Origin: Hyposmocoma kahamanoa
Taxonomy: Eukaryota > Arthropoda > Insecta > Lepidoptera > Cosmopterigidae
Length of the DNA: 64,000 nucleotides
Assembly (NCBI RefSeq): GCF_003589595.1
Contig: NW_020653711.1
Span: 3,654,506-3,718,505, forward strand
Direction of reading: 5' to 3'
Shown: positions 52,801 through 63,479 of the stretch, piece by piece
Position numbering within the stretch: the stretch's first letter is position 1
How the letters are laid out: every line of letters starts with the position of its first letter
The notes under the pieces: generated by a model
What the model was told of the DNA's origin: nothing
The model's input: only the letters and a program-made list of their open reading frames with translations
Databases searched by the model: none
Position numbers and translations under genes: made by a program

Positions 52801-55800
52801 GAGTCTCTCGGAATTTATGTGCGAAACTTAATTTGAAATGTATCATGAACTTTTCGGTGAAGGAAAACATCCGTGATGAAACCTGCACGTCGAAGAAGGT
52901 TCACAACCCTCGGAAAACGTGGGAAGTCCCCAACCCGCATTAGGCCAGCGTGGCGGACTATGGCCTAAATCCTCGTCTAAAAACCGATCCATGCCCAGCA
53001 GTGGGACGTATAAATGAGTTGATGATGATACCAAAGAAAATCGAAACCTTTTTCATGTACATAGATTCAGTAAGGATGTACAGTTTTCGCCGATTTGTAT
53101 AAAATAGATAAAACTAGGATCCGCATTAGTATCCGCCGATTTGTAAAAAACCTGCGTTAGCAACAACCCTGATTCCTATCTGAAATGATAATAGTACGAC
53201 ACGAGATGGTTAATTAAAATAATTTTGGTATATGTAACTTCGAAAAAACACCAGTGAAATTCTATCACCAATGAATTCTCATCAATAACATAGACCTTCT
53301 GTTTCTAAGAACACAACAATACTCAATTAGCAGTTGATTGTTGTATGGGTACGTTATGTTGTACTGAGTAGCCCCTTGGCAAAGACGGCTAAATGTATTT
53401 CTATATGAGATTTCGCCTCTCATTACGAAGCGACATCTCCCACGGGAGTGTCTTACACAGATAGAGTAATCCACAGTGATTGACATTACAAGGCCGTGAC
53501 TAACACCCGAGTGCTAAGGTCTTAATACAAATTATATTTTCAAAAGAAATAATCTTGTGCATTTTAGAAATTGCTGGTACTCTACTGTTTTCAGTTGTAT
53601 ATGAAACTAACTTTGTATAGTAAGCTGGTAATTATGTTTTTATTATTTATTAGAAATAGAGCTCCTTATAAAAGAGTTCGTCCAGAAAAGTACTCTAAGT
53701 AAGTCGTAAGAAATTGCAGAAATGCGTGGGCACATTTCGGTTTTGAAGGGACAGGTTGCTAGTTAAAATACAGGCACATGGGCCTCCTGGTAATGTGACA
53801 GGGCCTCTCAGGTCTTTGCGATTTGAAGCTGAGTAGCAGTAGGTATAACTGAATTTAATAAATGATTAAAAATACGTTTAAATTGTTTTCAATGTAACTT
53901 TTAAATTATAAGACTGATTCACAATTTATTTCCTTAAAAAGCAATAGTAAAATGGACGCCCCATTTATTTACCGGTTTGGTGCAACAAGGGCGGATAACA
54001 CAAGGAAGAAAAATATTTTCAAATGTTTCTAATTGTTTTAAAATAATAACACCTGAATATTTTAGCTAAATCATAGGACAAATAAATAATAAAGTATATA
54101 AGGGTCATATCATAAATATTAAAAAGATATAAAAGATTAATACTTTATCGTGACTCACTCTCACTTTTATGAGATACACCCAATGCTTCAATTGTTAAAT
54201 GATATTTCAGGTATGCATCGTTAGGGATATGTTCCGATATGTCGAACACTGTTTTTAAATAGAATTTTGAAGAATTGAGAAGAATTTTGTTATGCTATTT
54301 AAAACGAATATTTGACCATTTGTCAATTGGCCGCGTTTTACTTAGTGGACGGCAGAGTGGGCCAGATAATCACACCAATTGCCTTGTCTCAAACTTGGGA
54401 ATTCTGGGTGTTCGCCCAGACAAGAACTAATTTAGAAAAGGTGATGACCTCGGTGAGGTGAAGACCAGTGAAGGCTGTAGTCTACCTACCCCAGCCGGAG
54501 TAAACAGATGTGATATTTATATTAAATTTTTTTATAACCTGTGCAGCCATTACTTAATTATAATAATTAACGATATGAAGCGTATGTTTCCATTAAAGAC
54601 TATTCAACCGGCAATGACCTAGTTATTTAACTATTTGTACATGAAATATTCACATTGTTCCACATCTCTTTATTTACGTTACAACAGCTATTGTGCTGGG
54701 TTTATGCGGGAATTGAATGTAGAAATATTATACTTTTGGAATCGAGGATATTCTAGCAACGTGCCTATTGAAGCGTAAAAATTACAGCATTTTATTTATT
54801 TTCACTCGCTTCAAGAGAAGTTTACCAGCCGTACTCCACATAAACATAGTTAAACTCTTACTTCAGCTCTACTAATCAAACTCTACGAAACTTTGTAAAC
54901 CTGACTTGAAAGTAATATCTAGGATTTTGCTCTGACAGTTTCTTGCTCAATTTTGTAATCACAAAATTACGCAGGCGCAACTTTCGTTACAAAAGCGTTC
55001 AACTTTAGTGGTAAGTTTTCTACATAATAAAACATATTGTATAGATTCTGAAAAACCATAAAATTAGAAACAATATTAAATCAAATCAAAAAGATTCATT
55101 CACACGTCTACCATATTCCCCGATTGAATATCAAATTATGAAAAATAGCTAAATGTTGCTAATAGTTTCTTGCTCAATTTTGTAACTACAAAATAACACA
55201 GTCGTATGTTTCGTCATAAAAGCGTCCAATTCCAGTGGTAAGTTTTCTACATAATAATACATATTCTAGAGATTTCAAAAAAGTATGAAACAAGAAAAAA
55301 AATGAATTAATTAAAAGATTCGTCCACACATCCACCGTATTCCCCGATTGAACATCAAATTATGGAACATAAACTAATACTTACAATACAATGTTTACGC
55401 GTGCCATATCGCGTGGTAGTAATCATCAAACATTGTGAGAATACCTCCACGTCAGAGAAGGCCGTTGTAGACTAAAAGTCGCTATTCATAATTTAAAATA
55501 TATCATACATCATATATATTTTTTTTAAATATATCATTACATTTATCTTCTTAATACATATTACATTGTACATGTTATTCATTCTCTCTTTTTAACCGAC
55601 TTCAAAAAGGAGGAGGTTCTCATTTCGACTGTATGTTTTTTTTTATGTATGTTACGCGATAACTCCGGTATTTGTGAACCGATTTTCATGATTCTTTATT
55701 GTTGGAAAGGGGGTACTTCCATAGTGGTCCCATTTCATTTTGAAGAAAATCATCCACCTCGAAAGGTGGCTGTTCACGCATGAAGATTCATTTTTATTTT

Positions 55801-58068
55801 AAATCTTTTTTTTTTTTAATTTTATGATATCATTCGACGGAACGTACAAGCCATGCGCCTAGTGGTAAGCAACACGCCTATCCATGACAGTTGCAGTGCC
55901 ATTCAGAGCATTAAATCGCAAAAAATAAGCCAGAGACATAAGTTGACAAGTCCCATGTGCTTATAATTTCACCAGCACCCTTACCCTTCAAAACCTGAAC
56001 ACAGTAATGCTCACATTACTGCTTGGCGGCAGAAATAGGTACGGTGGCAGTACATCCCTGAACTTTTTGACAAGGAGCTCTGCTACTACTGAAAAATTTC
56101 ATTGTTGTAGCTTGCTCTCCTACTTTTATAATTAACGTTGTGTAATAGTATGTAACTCAAAAAATTCACTGTACCTCAAGAAAAATAAAAAAAACGCGCG
56201 CAAATGCTAACACAAAGTGCTATATCGCGCGGAAGTAATCATTAAACATCGTGAGAAAATTTCCATGCCGGAGTTCACGTAGCGAGTGATATGAAATTAG
56301 AATACTACAATGAGTATTTCTTTAAAGCTATTTCTTTGAAGAACCCGTTTTTTGATGTTAAGTTACACCGTTACCCGAAGATCCAGGTTATTGTTAAGCC
56401 AGAGTCGTACAGCTGAATATTGTACAGCATAAGACGTGCAATGTATGGCTACATACAGTTCTGTTTATTCAAAATAATTATTTCTATGAAGTACTTTCAG
56501 ATTCAAAGTACCGATCGTTATTCGTCTTAATTTGGTTAATACCTTGTACCGTGAAGGTTATTTTCGTAGCGTACTCGCAGTACGTCGGAAACTGATGCTT
56601 AATTAGGCATGAAAAGGTCTTTGGGGTGAACTTTACGCGTCATCAACTCCCCTATTGTTGAATAACACTACAGTTTTATTGGTAGTACAGAATAGCAGTA
56701 CTACAGAAAAGAGTTCAATGACCCAACTAAAAAGTTAATTTTATTTACACCATTTGAAAGAAAAGAAGACAATTACAAATTAATATCGACGCTTCAAAGG
56801 CGAAATGGGATAAGCGACAATTTTGGGTCATATTGAGTTATATATACTGTTGGAATCAGAAACATTAGCTGATATATATAACTCAATAACGGTATATATA
56901 ACTCAATTCGCTTACCCCATTTTGCCTTTCCAACGTCGATATATTTTTTAAATTGTGTGTGGGGGACTGTCTCAGTATTCACCGAGCGACCTCCGACCTT
57001 CATGATGCTGACTGTATCTATTTTGATGCTTTTTCTGTATATCTGTGAGGTTATCCAGAAGAAAATAATCACCACGAGATGATCACAGGTTTCTAATGTT
57101 TATTTACTATACATATAGTAGGTACACAACCAACCCGGTTAAACTATACACTGAGAATAACACAACCTAATCAAGTAGATTTATTCGTAATTGAATTTGG
57201 GATTCTTAATTGAATCAATCACAATATTATGATTAAATTAGTTACTAAAAATTGTGCTTGTTGCTGCAATAATCGTGGTTTATAGGCTCAAATGGAAATA
57301 AGTTACATTAACTGCTTAAACAAAATGTTTATTTCCAACCTTTTTTTCAGTATACAAACGGTCATACTTTTAAAGTATTTTCAACGTTATTTATTACGTA
57401 CAATTTAAAATAAACAATGTTGTAGATCTTTAGGTGTGATCCACCATAATGCTTCTCCCTTACTAATGAAGGGTGAAGGAAATAAAAGGGATACTATTAT
57501 AATGATTTTATATTTCAACCATATTTTTAGTCCCGTCTTAGAAAAGGGTATCGGTGTTTTTATAAGAACTTGATTAAGTTCGTTTGTAAAAAAATTTGAA
57601 TAAAGAAGGTTTTAGGACGCTGCAATATTTAACCGATACGGAAAATCAAATTAAGTTTTACAATGGTTTTACCACATTAATGTGGTACATCTGGATTTAA
57701 CTTGTATAACAAAAAAAAAAACAAATGAAAATTTTAAGACCTAAGTGTTATCAGTGTTACATTACCTTTCTGTTTATGTATTCTAAGCTACAAGAAGGAT
57801 ACCATTTTGTAATTCATGTTAGGGGAGGTCACGGTGTGTAAAATGAAAACGGCCAAGCCAAGCATGCACAGTTTAGCTTGTTTAGCCAGTTTAGGCTAAT
57901 ATAGCTACTGAAATCAATATAGCTACTGAAGTATTTAAAGAAGCCTGTTTACTTGATCTCCTTCGGGTGTGGATGATGAAGACCGTTGCGCGCGCGCTGC
58001 TCTGTGTCTGCCTGCACCGCCGCCGCCAGTTTGTAGTACCCGAGCCGGGCGAGCTGCAAAACCAACAT
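43583..58068 (-). CDS. VMP1: Vacuole membrane protein 1 (Tango5)
   Basis: Multipass ER membrane protein of the VTT/DedA superfamily; in animals it scrambles phospholipids, is needed for autophagosome formation and lipoprotein release, and frees ER contact sites (family knowledge). Seven exons join in phase to 400 codons (human VMP1 has 406): 57953-58068, 52307-52420, 51521-51620, 48462-48643, 47164-47364, 45478-45702, 43583-43847. Visible are [15 protein letters not shown], a first membrane segment [19 protein letters not shown], the VTT core [20 protein letters not shown] and [20 protein letters not shown], plus the basic tail [12 protein letters not shown]. The first exon starts at ATG 58068, preceded in frame by TGA, but TTTTGCAG at 58059-58066 could be an acceptor, so a different first exon upstream is possible. 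Another usable Met (MDTDSLVLW) lies in exon 2. Confidence 0.95.
43945..44112 (-). repeat. Second copy of the tRNA-derived SINE, with its lead inverted
   Basis: The tRNA-like part is on the minus strand (GGTTCGAATCC at about 43963), yet the 'aaaaagtcgttcaaaacca' segment at 44052 is on the plus strand, unlike the copy at 10.75 kb. Confidence 0.68.
44430..44633. mobile_element. 204-bp MITE, copy 1
   Basis: Nearly all palindrome: 'ctgggggtctactttcgatc' ... 'gagagttgaccccctg', with inner 'cgaaacaattactgccaaat' paired to 'ggtaattgtttcg'. Same family as 60987-61189; decayed halves at 20010-20055, 20970-20995 and 26795-26820. Confidence 0.75.
45195..45340. mobile_element. TIR element fragment, same family
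   Basis: Left end 'gaggtgtaacccacataaat' with the 'ctacaatattactttaaatg' segment; the right end is missing. In VMP1's last intron. Confidence 0.55.
45478..45702 (-). CDS. VMP1: VMP1 exon 6: second VTT segment
   Basis: Acceptor TCTATTACAG, donor GTGAGT; phase 2 in and out. It encodes [20 protein letters not shown] and [20 protein letters not shown], the re-entrant loop and helix of the VTT domain. Confidence 0.96.
46360..47005. mobile_element. ~590-bp TIR element, copy 2, with an insertion
   Basis: Direct match to 20196-20786 over most of its length ('aagtttttgtaatcgattag', 'tcaattaattaatcgatttg'). About 140 bp (46556-46695) with no counterpart in copy 1 sits in the middle, flanked by 'attattaat' runs. 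Confidence 0.7.
47164..47364 (-). CDS. VMP1: VMP1 exon 5
   Basis: Acceptor TTCTTTCCAG, donor GTAAAC; phase 2 in and out. It encodes [10 protein letters not shown], then [20 protein letters not shown], a VMP1 hallmark, and a variable cytosolic loop. Confidence 0.95.
47446..47998. mobile_element. TIR element, ~553 bp
   Basis: The left end 'cgctgtagactcggccataa' pairs with the right end 'tatcgccgagtctatagcg'; the arms run ~65 bp through 'gtgcgatatcgcgctgtct'. Lies between VMP1 exons 4 and 5. Confidence 0.68.
48462..48643 (-). CDS. VMP1: VMP1 exon 4: VTT region
   Basis: Acceptor TTATTTCTAG, donor GTGAGT; phase 0 in, 2 out. It encodes the near-invariant [20 protein letters not shown] and [19 protein letters not shown]. 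Confidence 0.95.
48822..49120 (+). repeat. Dispersed family A repeat
   Basis: Full-length-looking copy including the far end 'tgtaattccacgaactttt' and 'ggtcgttttgttagtact'. Antisense inside a VMP1 intron. Confidence 0.8.
49121..50389. other. VMP1 intron sequence, nothing assigned
   Basis: Unique-looking AT-rich sequence with a short TTTC run (49752-49770). The stretch 49380-49500 is less AT-rich but holds no exon I can support. Confidence 0.4.
50390..51186 (+). pseudogene. Second mariner transposase relic, antisense in VMP1 intron 3
   Basis: Shifting frames spell mariner motifs: [14 protein letters not shown] (50430s), HHPASV (50545s), then after an insertion [31 protein letters not shown] and [18 protein letters not shown] with a stop. 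Differs from the 3-kb copy and looks like another mariner lineage. A ~165-bp insertion (50715-50885) with short direct repeats replaces the second catalytic Asp, and the third Asp is Asn (SNINPM). Confidence 0.82.
50715..50885. repeat. Small insertion with repeats inside the second mariner relic
   Basis: Interrupts the transposase reading between its FHKKE-like and KAKTTQ parts. It contains 'gtttactaaaagtgtactta' twice (50777 and 50817 areas) and related ends 'taatgcaccCAGG' and 'ttaacgcacctgg' in opposite orientation. Confidence 0.5.
51521..51620 (-). CDS. VMP1: VMP1 exon 3: first membrane helix
   Basis: Acceptor TTTTTTTCAG, donor GTGAGT; phase 2 in, 0 out. It encodes [20 protein letters not shown] and [13 protein letters not shown], a hydrophobic helix followed by the G-x-H-Q-x-Y-V motif. 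Confidence 0.91.
52307..52420 (-). CDS. VMP1: VMP1 exon 2
   Basis: Acceptor TTAATTTCAG, donor GTAAAT; phase 2 in and out. It encodes [20 protein letters not shown] and LEYFFRELF, matching the conserved cytosolic NIVLWRQPL segment of vertebrate VMP1. Confidence 0.9.
52755..53032 (+). repeat. tRNA-derived SINE of a common lepidopteran type
   Basis: Head 'gccgtggtagcctaatggtt', body 'gtgatgaaacctgcacg' and 'aggccagcgtggcggactat', tail 'cccagcagtgggacgtataa' and 'gatgatgata'. Confidence 0.8.
53652..53840 (+). repeat. Family B repeat, diverged and 3'-truncated
   Basis: Starts 'agagctccttataaaagagt'; only the first two thirds are recognisable. Confidence 0.65.
54936..55368. repeat. Tandem duplication, two ~215-bp units
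   Basis: 54936-55142 and 55158-55368 both run 'agtttcttgctcaattttgt' ... 'gtggtaagttttctacataa' ... 'tattccccgattgaa'. A neighbouring segment (55395-55450, 'gtagtaatcatcaaaca') recurs at 56215-56275. In VMP1 intron 1. Confidence 0.65.
55591..55800 (+). repeat. Dispersed family A repeat, truncated long form
   Basis: 'accgacttcaaaaaggagga' head and the 'ggctgttcacgcatgaagat' block; ends at a T-rich run followed by a family B copy in opposite orientation, as at 18.5 kb. Confidence 0.78.
55835..56092 (-). repeat. Dispersed family B repeat
   Basis: Reverse copy following the family A copy at 55.6 kb. Confidence 0.76.
56784..56942. mobile_element. MITE of ~159 bp
   Basis: 'tatcgacgcttcaaaggcga' pairs with the end 'gcctttccaacgtcgata'; the inner 'tatataactcaat' is repeated. 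TA at both edges. Confidence 0.66.
56943..57952. other. VMP1 intron 1, distal part
   Basis: AT-rich, no recognised repeat or exon up to the VMP1 exon 1 donor. Confidence 0.45.
57953..58068 (-). CDS. VMP1: VMP1 exon 1 (N-terminus, start uncertain)
   Basis: Opens with ATG at 58068 ([20 protein letters not shown]) and ends ...HPHPKEIK with donor GTAAAC, phase 2. GC-rich coding sequence in AT-rich surroundings. The N-terminus of VMP1 varies between species, so homology does not settle the start. The overlap with an acceptor-like TTGGTTTTGCAG leaves two readings. Confidence 0.7.
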
Positions 58069-59519
58069 TCATTCTTAAAAACTGTACATCCCTCTGCCGG
58101 GTTTTCTGTGACGAGATAGTTGTAGCATCGCTATGATTGGGACGGTATGTAGTGCGAAAGTATAAGCTTATCCGCTTCTATCAACAAAATTGACGACTGG
58201 ACACATTTTTAAGAGGGGACAGATATTTTAATACTCTGACAAAGAGGGATGGCGGTAAAGCTATCCCTTTTCACAGAAACTTTAACCTTTACTATAGATA
58301 CAATTAAATAAGCTTTAGTTTAGCAGTCTTTGTCTGTAATGAAATGGAATAAGCTTGATAGTATGTTAATTATTCTATTTCAAGAAGAAGCATAAAGGTA
58401 CTGTTCAGTGTCTTCTGCTCGATAACAACAGGGTGTAAAGTTAACAATGAATATAAAAGGCACTTCATCATTACACCTTCGTTGAGAACAGTTTTTGAAT
58501 TGTATAAAGTAAGGTCTTGCGCAGTGTAAGAGCTGTATAGCTAACTAGCGCTAAATCGCTGTAATTATAGCGCTATATTAAAATATAACAGCCATGTAGA
58601 GCCATGTCAATATCGCTACAAAGCTACATCTAAATACCCAAAACCCAATACAACCATCGAAACAACAATTTTTCTTTATCCGCTACATCAATTAATTACT
58701 ACATGAAAAATATAAAATGCTGCCAACTAAATTAGTCAAGAATTTATTGCTTGTCTGGTTAAACAAACTACCAAAATAATTATTTTACAATCACAAAATC
58801 GGCTACACCCGTGAATAGCGACTAATACGCGTTATAGCGCTAATCGCGCACCGTAAAATGCCTTACAAAATTAAAACGTCAATTACCAACGACCGTAATC
58901 GTAAATTTCTCACGTTTTTTACTATACAACGAAAGTAACAGTTAATTACGTTTGCGAATTAAAATGTATGAGGATCAAAGCAATGAACGAGTTAACATTA
59001 CCTACTGAACTGAAAATAACTGTCTTAATGAACTCGGTATTGGCAATCTACCAGTTAGAAGACTATGATTAATAGTTACTTTTGTAATAATTACGTATTA
59101 TAATACATACAATATTTTGTACTGTTGTACATTTAATTGTCGTATGCAGTCTTAGAAGGCTACTCTTTCGAACATCGGGCGAAAGATGCCGTATAGATAG
59201 TTTCTCAGGGTTCCGTACTGTCCGCAAATCTCTTTCTGTTGCATAGCAATATGTTAATTCCAGGTGCCTTTGGGTGCTGATGACAGCACAGTTGTGGACA
59301 GGTACTTGACCAATGCAAGAATCAGTGGAGAAGAAATCCAGTTTTGTCGAGGCCATGGTTAGTAGTTTTAATTTGACAGTTAAGGCAGTCTAAGATTGCG
59401 GCGATGCTAATCTTGTCAAATATCGTTATATTATAGGTAGCGTTCTACCAAACCGCAGGCGTGTGTATTATCCATAAAACGGAGTCCCTTTGATCTGACT
59501 CCTGATTTTCCAACCCGAT
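58069..59519. other. Upstream of VMP1 exon 1
   Basis: Should hold the VMP1 promoter and any 5' UTR exon; none can be placed. A 95-codon minus-strand ORF at 59069-59356 has no features I recognise and abuts LINE sequence. The 58510-58870 block is rich in 'tagcgct' motifs and may be a decayed TIR element. Confidence 0.35.
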
Positions 59520-60118
59520 ACCCGACCGTCTCCAGCTACTTGGAATGGACCTGTTGTCCAATCTGAACTTCGGCAGTTACATTGAAGCCAAGCCAGGAAG
59601 CTTGGCATCCTTTCAAGGTGAGGAGTTACTTTACACCGGGACATTTGCTTCAGGTGTACCAAGCACAAGTTCGGTCGTATATGGAGAACAGCTGTCACTT
59701 GTGGGATGGCTCTGCTGAATACCAACTAGCCATCTTGGATCCAATTGACAAGCGTGCCAAGAGGCTTATAGGTGACTCGGATTTAGTAGAGGCAAAGCTG
59801 CCTGCTTATCGGTATTCTACTGGATATATCACGGAGAGTGTGCGATGGTATTGCATGATCTGATTCCGCCTATTACTTTCGATTATCGGGGAACTAGACG
59901 TGGGTTGGGGTTCCACCCCTATGTTGAGGATATTCTTAGGATTCGCACGAAACATTTCGCTTCCACATTTATAGGGCGAGCAGCTAGGGAGTGGAGTTCC
60001 CTGTCTGCGGAGTTGTTCCCCGAACGCTATAATTTGGACTTTTTCGAGGCAAGAATGAATAGGCATTATTTAGGTGTGCATGCTACATCGTCGACCTCAT
60101 CGTCACTTTCCATCAGGT
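59520..60118 (+). mobile_element. CR1/Jockey-type LINE C-terminal fragment
   Basis: Reads RSYFTPGHLLQVYQAQVRSY, LAILDPIDKRAKRLIGDS, then after frameshifts YHGECAMVLHDLIPPITF, HPYVEDILRIRTKHFAS and WSSLSAELFPERYNLDFFEA, with a stop at 60118. This is the reverse-transcriptase tail of a non-LTR element; two frameshifts (about 59600 and 59835). Confidence 0.78.
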
Positions 60119-60758
60119 GAGATAGATGCGCGTTTATTTTTGTATAAAAAAAAGGTAGCTCATTTAAGAAGTATCCGATAGACACACGGTGAACACAGAT
60201 TTTTTACTTCTTTTATTCGGTGAACACTGATTTTTTACTTCTTAATTACTAAGGTTAGGCCTCGAGAGGCCTGAGGGTCATTTTTCCTAACTAAACTCTA
60301 GGTGGCAGTTAAAAATAATTGTACGGTTTATGTAGACTCAGAAAATTAACTTTTGAGTGTTTGAATGCGGTCTGGAGGATAGCAAATATTCAACGTTGAG
60401 CCCAAGTTCAATGTCCAATGCGGGACTTTTCTTCTTCTCGTAACAAGAGAATCAGCTGATCGAAATTTCGCTCATTTGGTGTGACTTGTTTTCGCGAAGT
60501 GGATAAGAATTTCTTGCAGAAAGTAGCTCAGCATCATAGGTGGAGTCAAGTCATAAAATGATTTTTCAATACCCCGTACAACGGTCATCAGTAAATAATG
60601 TAGATAGTTACACATGAAAAAATCTCACGTAGCGTAAAATAGTACTTCTAAACACTAAAAAGCTGATGCATAGTAATACGCAGTAGCTAACTACAGTCAA
60701 ATTCAAAATGATCACAGAAAAATAAATACTTATACATCAAAGTCGTCAATTTGGTCCA

Positions 60759-61585
60759 TATGTCGCCGTATTGTAAAAAGCGCCGTATTATTTTATGGTT
60801 AGCCGATTTGCAAAACGGCGCTGTTTTCTAGTACGGCTACTTTATGTTCAGCTAGACTGTGACGATACATTCTACGAAGCGGCTGCCAACGTTTAGCCGT
60901 ATTGTTCATAGGGAAAATGTCACCGATTATGAATTACACAAGTCAAATCTTGGTTGCGTACATACATAGTATATGAAAAATCAGGCCAGGGGGACTACTC
61001 TCGATCTCCGTCCGATATCCGTACGAAACAATTACTGCCAAATAAGCAATACTTGACCAAATTAAAAAGACGCGTGATGCGAATGAAGCTTCATACTGGA
61101 TACTTGTCTTTTAATTTTGTCGAATATTACTTATTTCACAGTAATTGTTTCGGATGGATGTCAGACGGAGATCGAGAGTAGGCCCCCTGAAACGAACTTG
61201 TTTGCGTTACTTTTGTTTACCATTGTTTACTATTTTCACGCATTTTACTTTTTCCACTCCTAAAAGTAATAATGTTTGCACTTTGTTGAGTCAGTTGCTG
61301 TTTGGGATGGAATTTTTGTTGTTATGATAATGTAGCTCTACTGGCGGCTATATTTGGATCTAAGTATCTCGAAGCAGCGTAACAATAACGCACCCTATTG
61401 TATTCCGGCGGCACATTTCTTAGCAGCTTTGTGAAAAGCCATGCGCTTTTACAATGCGGCGTGTTTTTTTTTAGGCGAATTGCCATCAAGCTGAACACCA
61501 GGTAGCCGTATTAGAAAACAGCGCCATTTTGCAAAGCGGCTAGCCGTAATGTAATACGGTGCTTATACAATACGGCTGCGACATA
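60759..61585. mobile_element. 827-bp TIR element hosting a MITE
   Basis: Ends 'tgtcgccgtattgtaaaaag' and the complement of 'cttatacaatacggctgcga' pair over ~100 bp, including 'ttttgcaaagcggctagccg'-type text; flanked by TA on both sides. No ORF. Confidence 0.73.
60987..61189. mobile_element. 203-bp MITE, copy 2, nested
   Basis: 'cagggggactactctcgatc' ... 'gagagtaggccccctg'; over 85% like 44430-44633 by eye. It sits inside 60759-61585 and is therefore younger than it. Confidence 0.75.
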
Positions 61586-62167
61586 TACATACGTGTAGAG
61601 CTTTTAAAGTATCTGCACGTGTGACAAAAATAAACCCATATTAAGGCATTGTAGTGTATACTAAAACGGGCATACTAATGTAAAAAAGCTGCACATTAAA
61701 AATGGTGGATTTTATCTACACATTTAAACTTTTATATAAATTTAAAGTGCTTAAAATATATAATACAAAACCAAGTGAATAAATTTTAGTGCACTTATCG
61801 TGTCGTACATTGTCGATTGAAACTGAAAACAATTGAATTGAATAGAAGTACACGTTAAAGTCATTCTTGAGCAATTGACGTAATATTGATTTCTATCGAA
61901 TATGTTCTACGCATATTCTATTAAATCATGTTGATAAAATTGACCAATGTAGAAGTGTGAATAATATTGGTTAGTTTTCAGGTTATTTTGATTGCCTTAC
62001 AGATATCAAATATATATATCGATTTGTCACCTTGTGCGCATGGATAAGCAATTGCTCTGGCAACGAGACATACCGTCGTTATTTTGTAGAACACGCTATT
62101 TTTTTTTTTTTGGAAAATTCGTTTTTTTGTTTGTGGGAAACACCTACAAGTCTATTAGATCCAATTC

Positions 62168-62445
62168 AGTAGAGCTCCTCGTGAAAGAGTTCGTCCAGGG
62201 AAGTACTGCCACCTTACCTATCTAAGCCGCCAAGGAGTAATGCGAGCATTACAGCGTTCCGGTTTCGAAGGGTAAGGGTGCTGGTGAAATTACAGGCACA
62301 TGGGACTTGTGCTTGTAATTCACCAGCATGTCGTGATCTTTGTGATTAAAAGCTCTGAGTGACACTGCGTCTATTATGGATAGGCGTGTCGCTTACCACG
62401 AGACGCACGACTTGTTCGTCCCGTTGCTTGGTATAAGAAAAATAA
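62168..62445 (+). repeat. Dispersed family B repeat
   Basis: Plus-strand copy, preceding a reverse family A copy. Confidence 0.78.
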
Positions 62446-62529
62446 AACGAATATTCGCCTTTTGACAAACTATGAAACGAACATACAGATAGTAGACCTC
62501 TACAAAATTAAAAAAGTAATAGTATTAAT

Positions 62530-62770
62530 AACCTAACCTCCAGTTAAAAAAACCAACCTCAAAAGTCATTCATCCCCTAGTTTGCCACCCTTAGAGGTGG
62601 AATATTTTCTTGAAATTTAAATGGGACCACATCTAAGGTACCTTCTTTTCAACAAAAAAAGAATCATCATAATTGGTTCACAAGCGGCGGAGTTATCGCG
62701 TAACATACATACAAAAAAAACATACCGAGGAATTGAGAACCTCCTTTTTTTAAGTCGGCCAAAAAATGAA
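62530..62770 (-). repeat. Dispersed family A repeat
   Basis: Reverse copy ending at 62765 in 'tttaagtcgg'. Preceded by a plus-strand family B copy. Confidence 0.8.
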
Positions 62771-63245
62771 TTGTGTGTGAAAGTGATTACCTTCATGCGG
62801 TATTAAAAAACCGATAAACGTCAAGTTTGATTTTGAAGAAACAAAATCTCCATAACCATTTAGCAAGGTCAATGTCGACATTAGGTATTCAAATAATTAC
62901 ACACTTTTGTGTATGGTCTCTTTTTCGTTGCATGGGCTGTCCCACTGCCTGGGCTATTTCTCTGTACGTATGAATACTGATAAATGTAAATTTATAGTCA
63001 TACGTGCGTCCCCCACACGCAGAGAAGTCCTCTAATCCTTTGTGGATTAGAATCAGTCTACGACATATACGACAATCAGTCACAGTTTACGACATTGCCG
63101 GTCCAATGCAGGACTCATATGCGTTTTGAAAAGTTTGAAGTGCCTTAACAGAAATGTAATTTTCCTTTATGCAGTGTTGATCGATCTCGACTGCATGAAG
63201 TTGATTATTAATTCACGTATTAACTGCAAAGATGCAGTCAATCTG

Positions 63246-63343
63246 TTAGCACCCTTATTGCTTGGCGGCAGAAATAGGTGGCAGTCACGGACATATCTCT
63301 CTATCTCTATCTATATCTTTCACGAGGAGCTCTATTGCTACTG
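63246..63343 (-). repeat. Family B repeat fragment
   Basis: Only the 5' third of the family is left ('attgcttggcggcagaaat' to 'gaggagctctattgctact'). Confidence 0.6.
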
Positions 63344-63479
63344 CTGGCCAACGGTGTATTTCTTTTTAGCGACACATTACATGAAGGGGAGCAAACGATG
63401 CGGCTAAATCAGTGCACATATTGGAAAAATTGAAGTATTTTTATAAAATTTGCGCGACTGGGTAATATTTTTTTTTATT

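Noticed and set aside
58508..58868. TIR element with 'tagcgct' ends
   Set aside because: The two ends align only loosely after 'taagg'; not enough to call.
59069..59356. 95-codon minus-strand ORF as VMP1 first exon
   Set aside because: No splice continuity with 57953-58068, no resemblance to VMP1, and it adjoins LINE debris.
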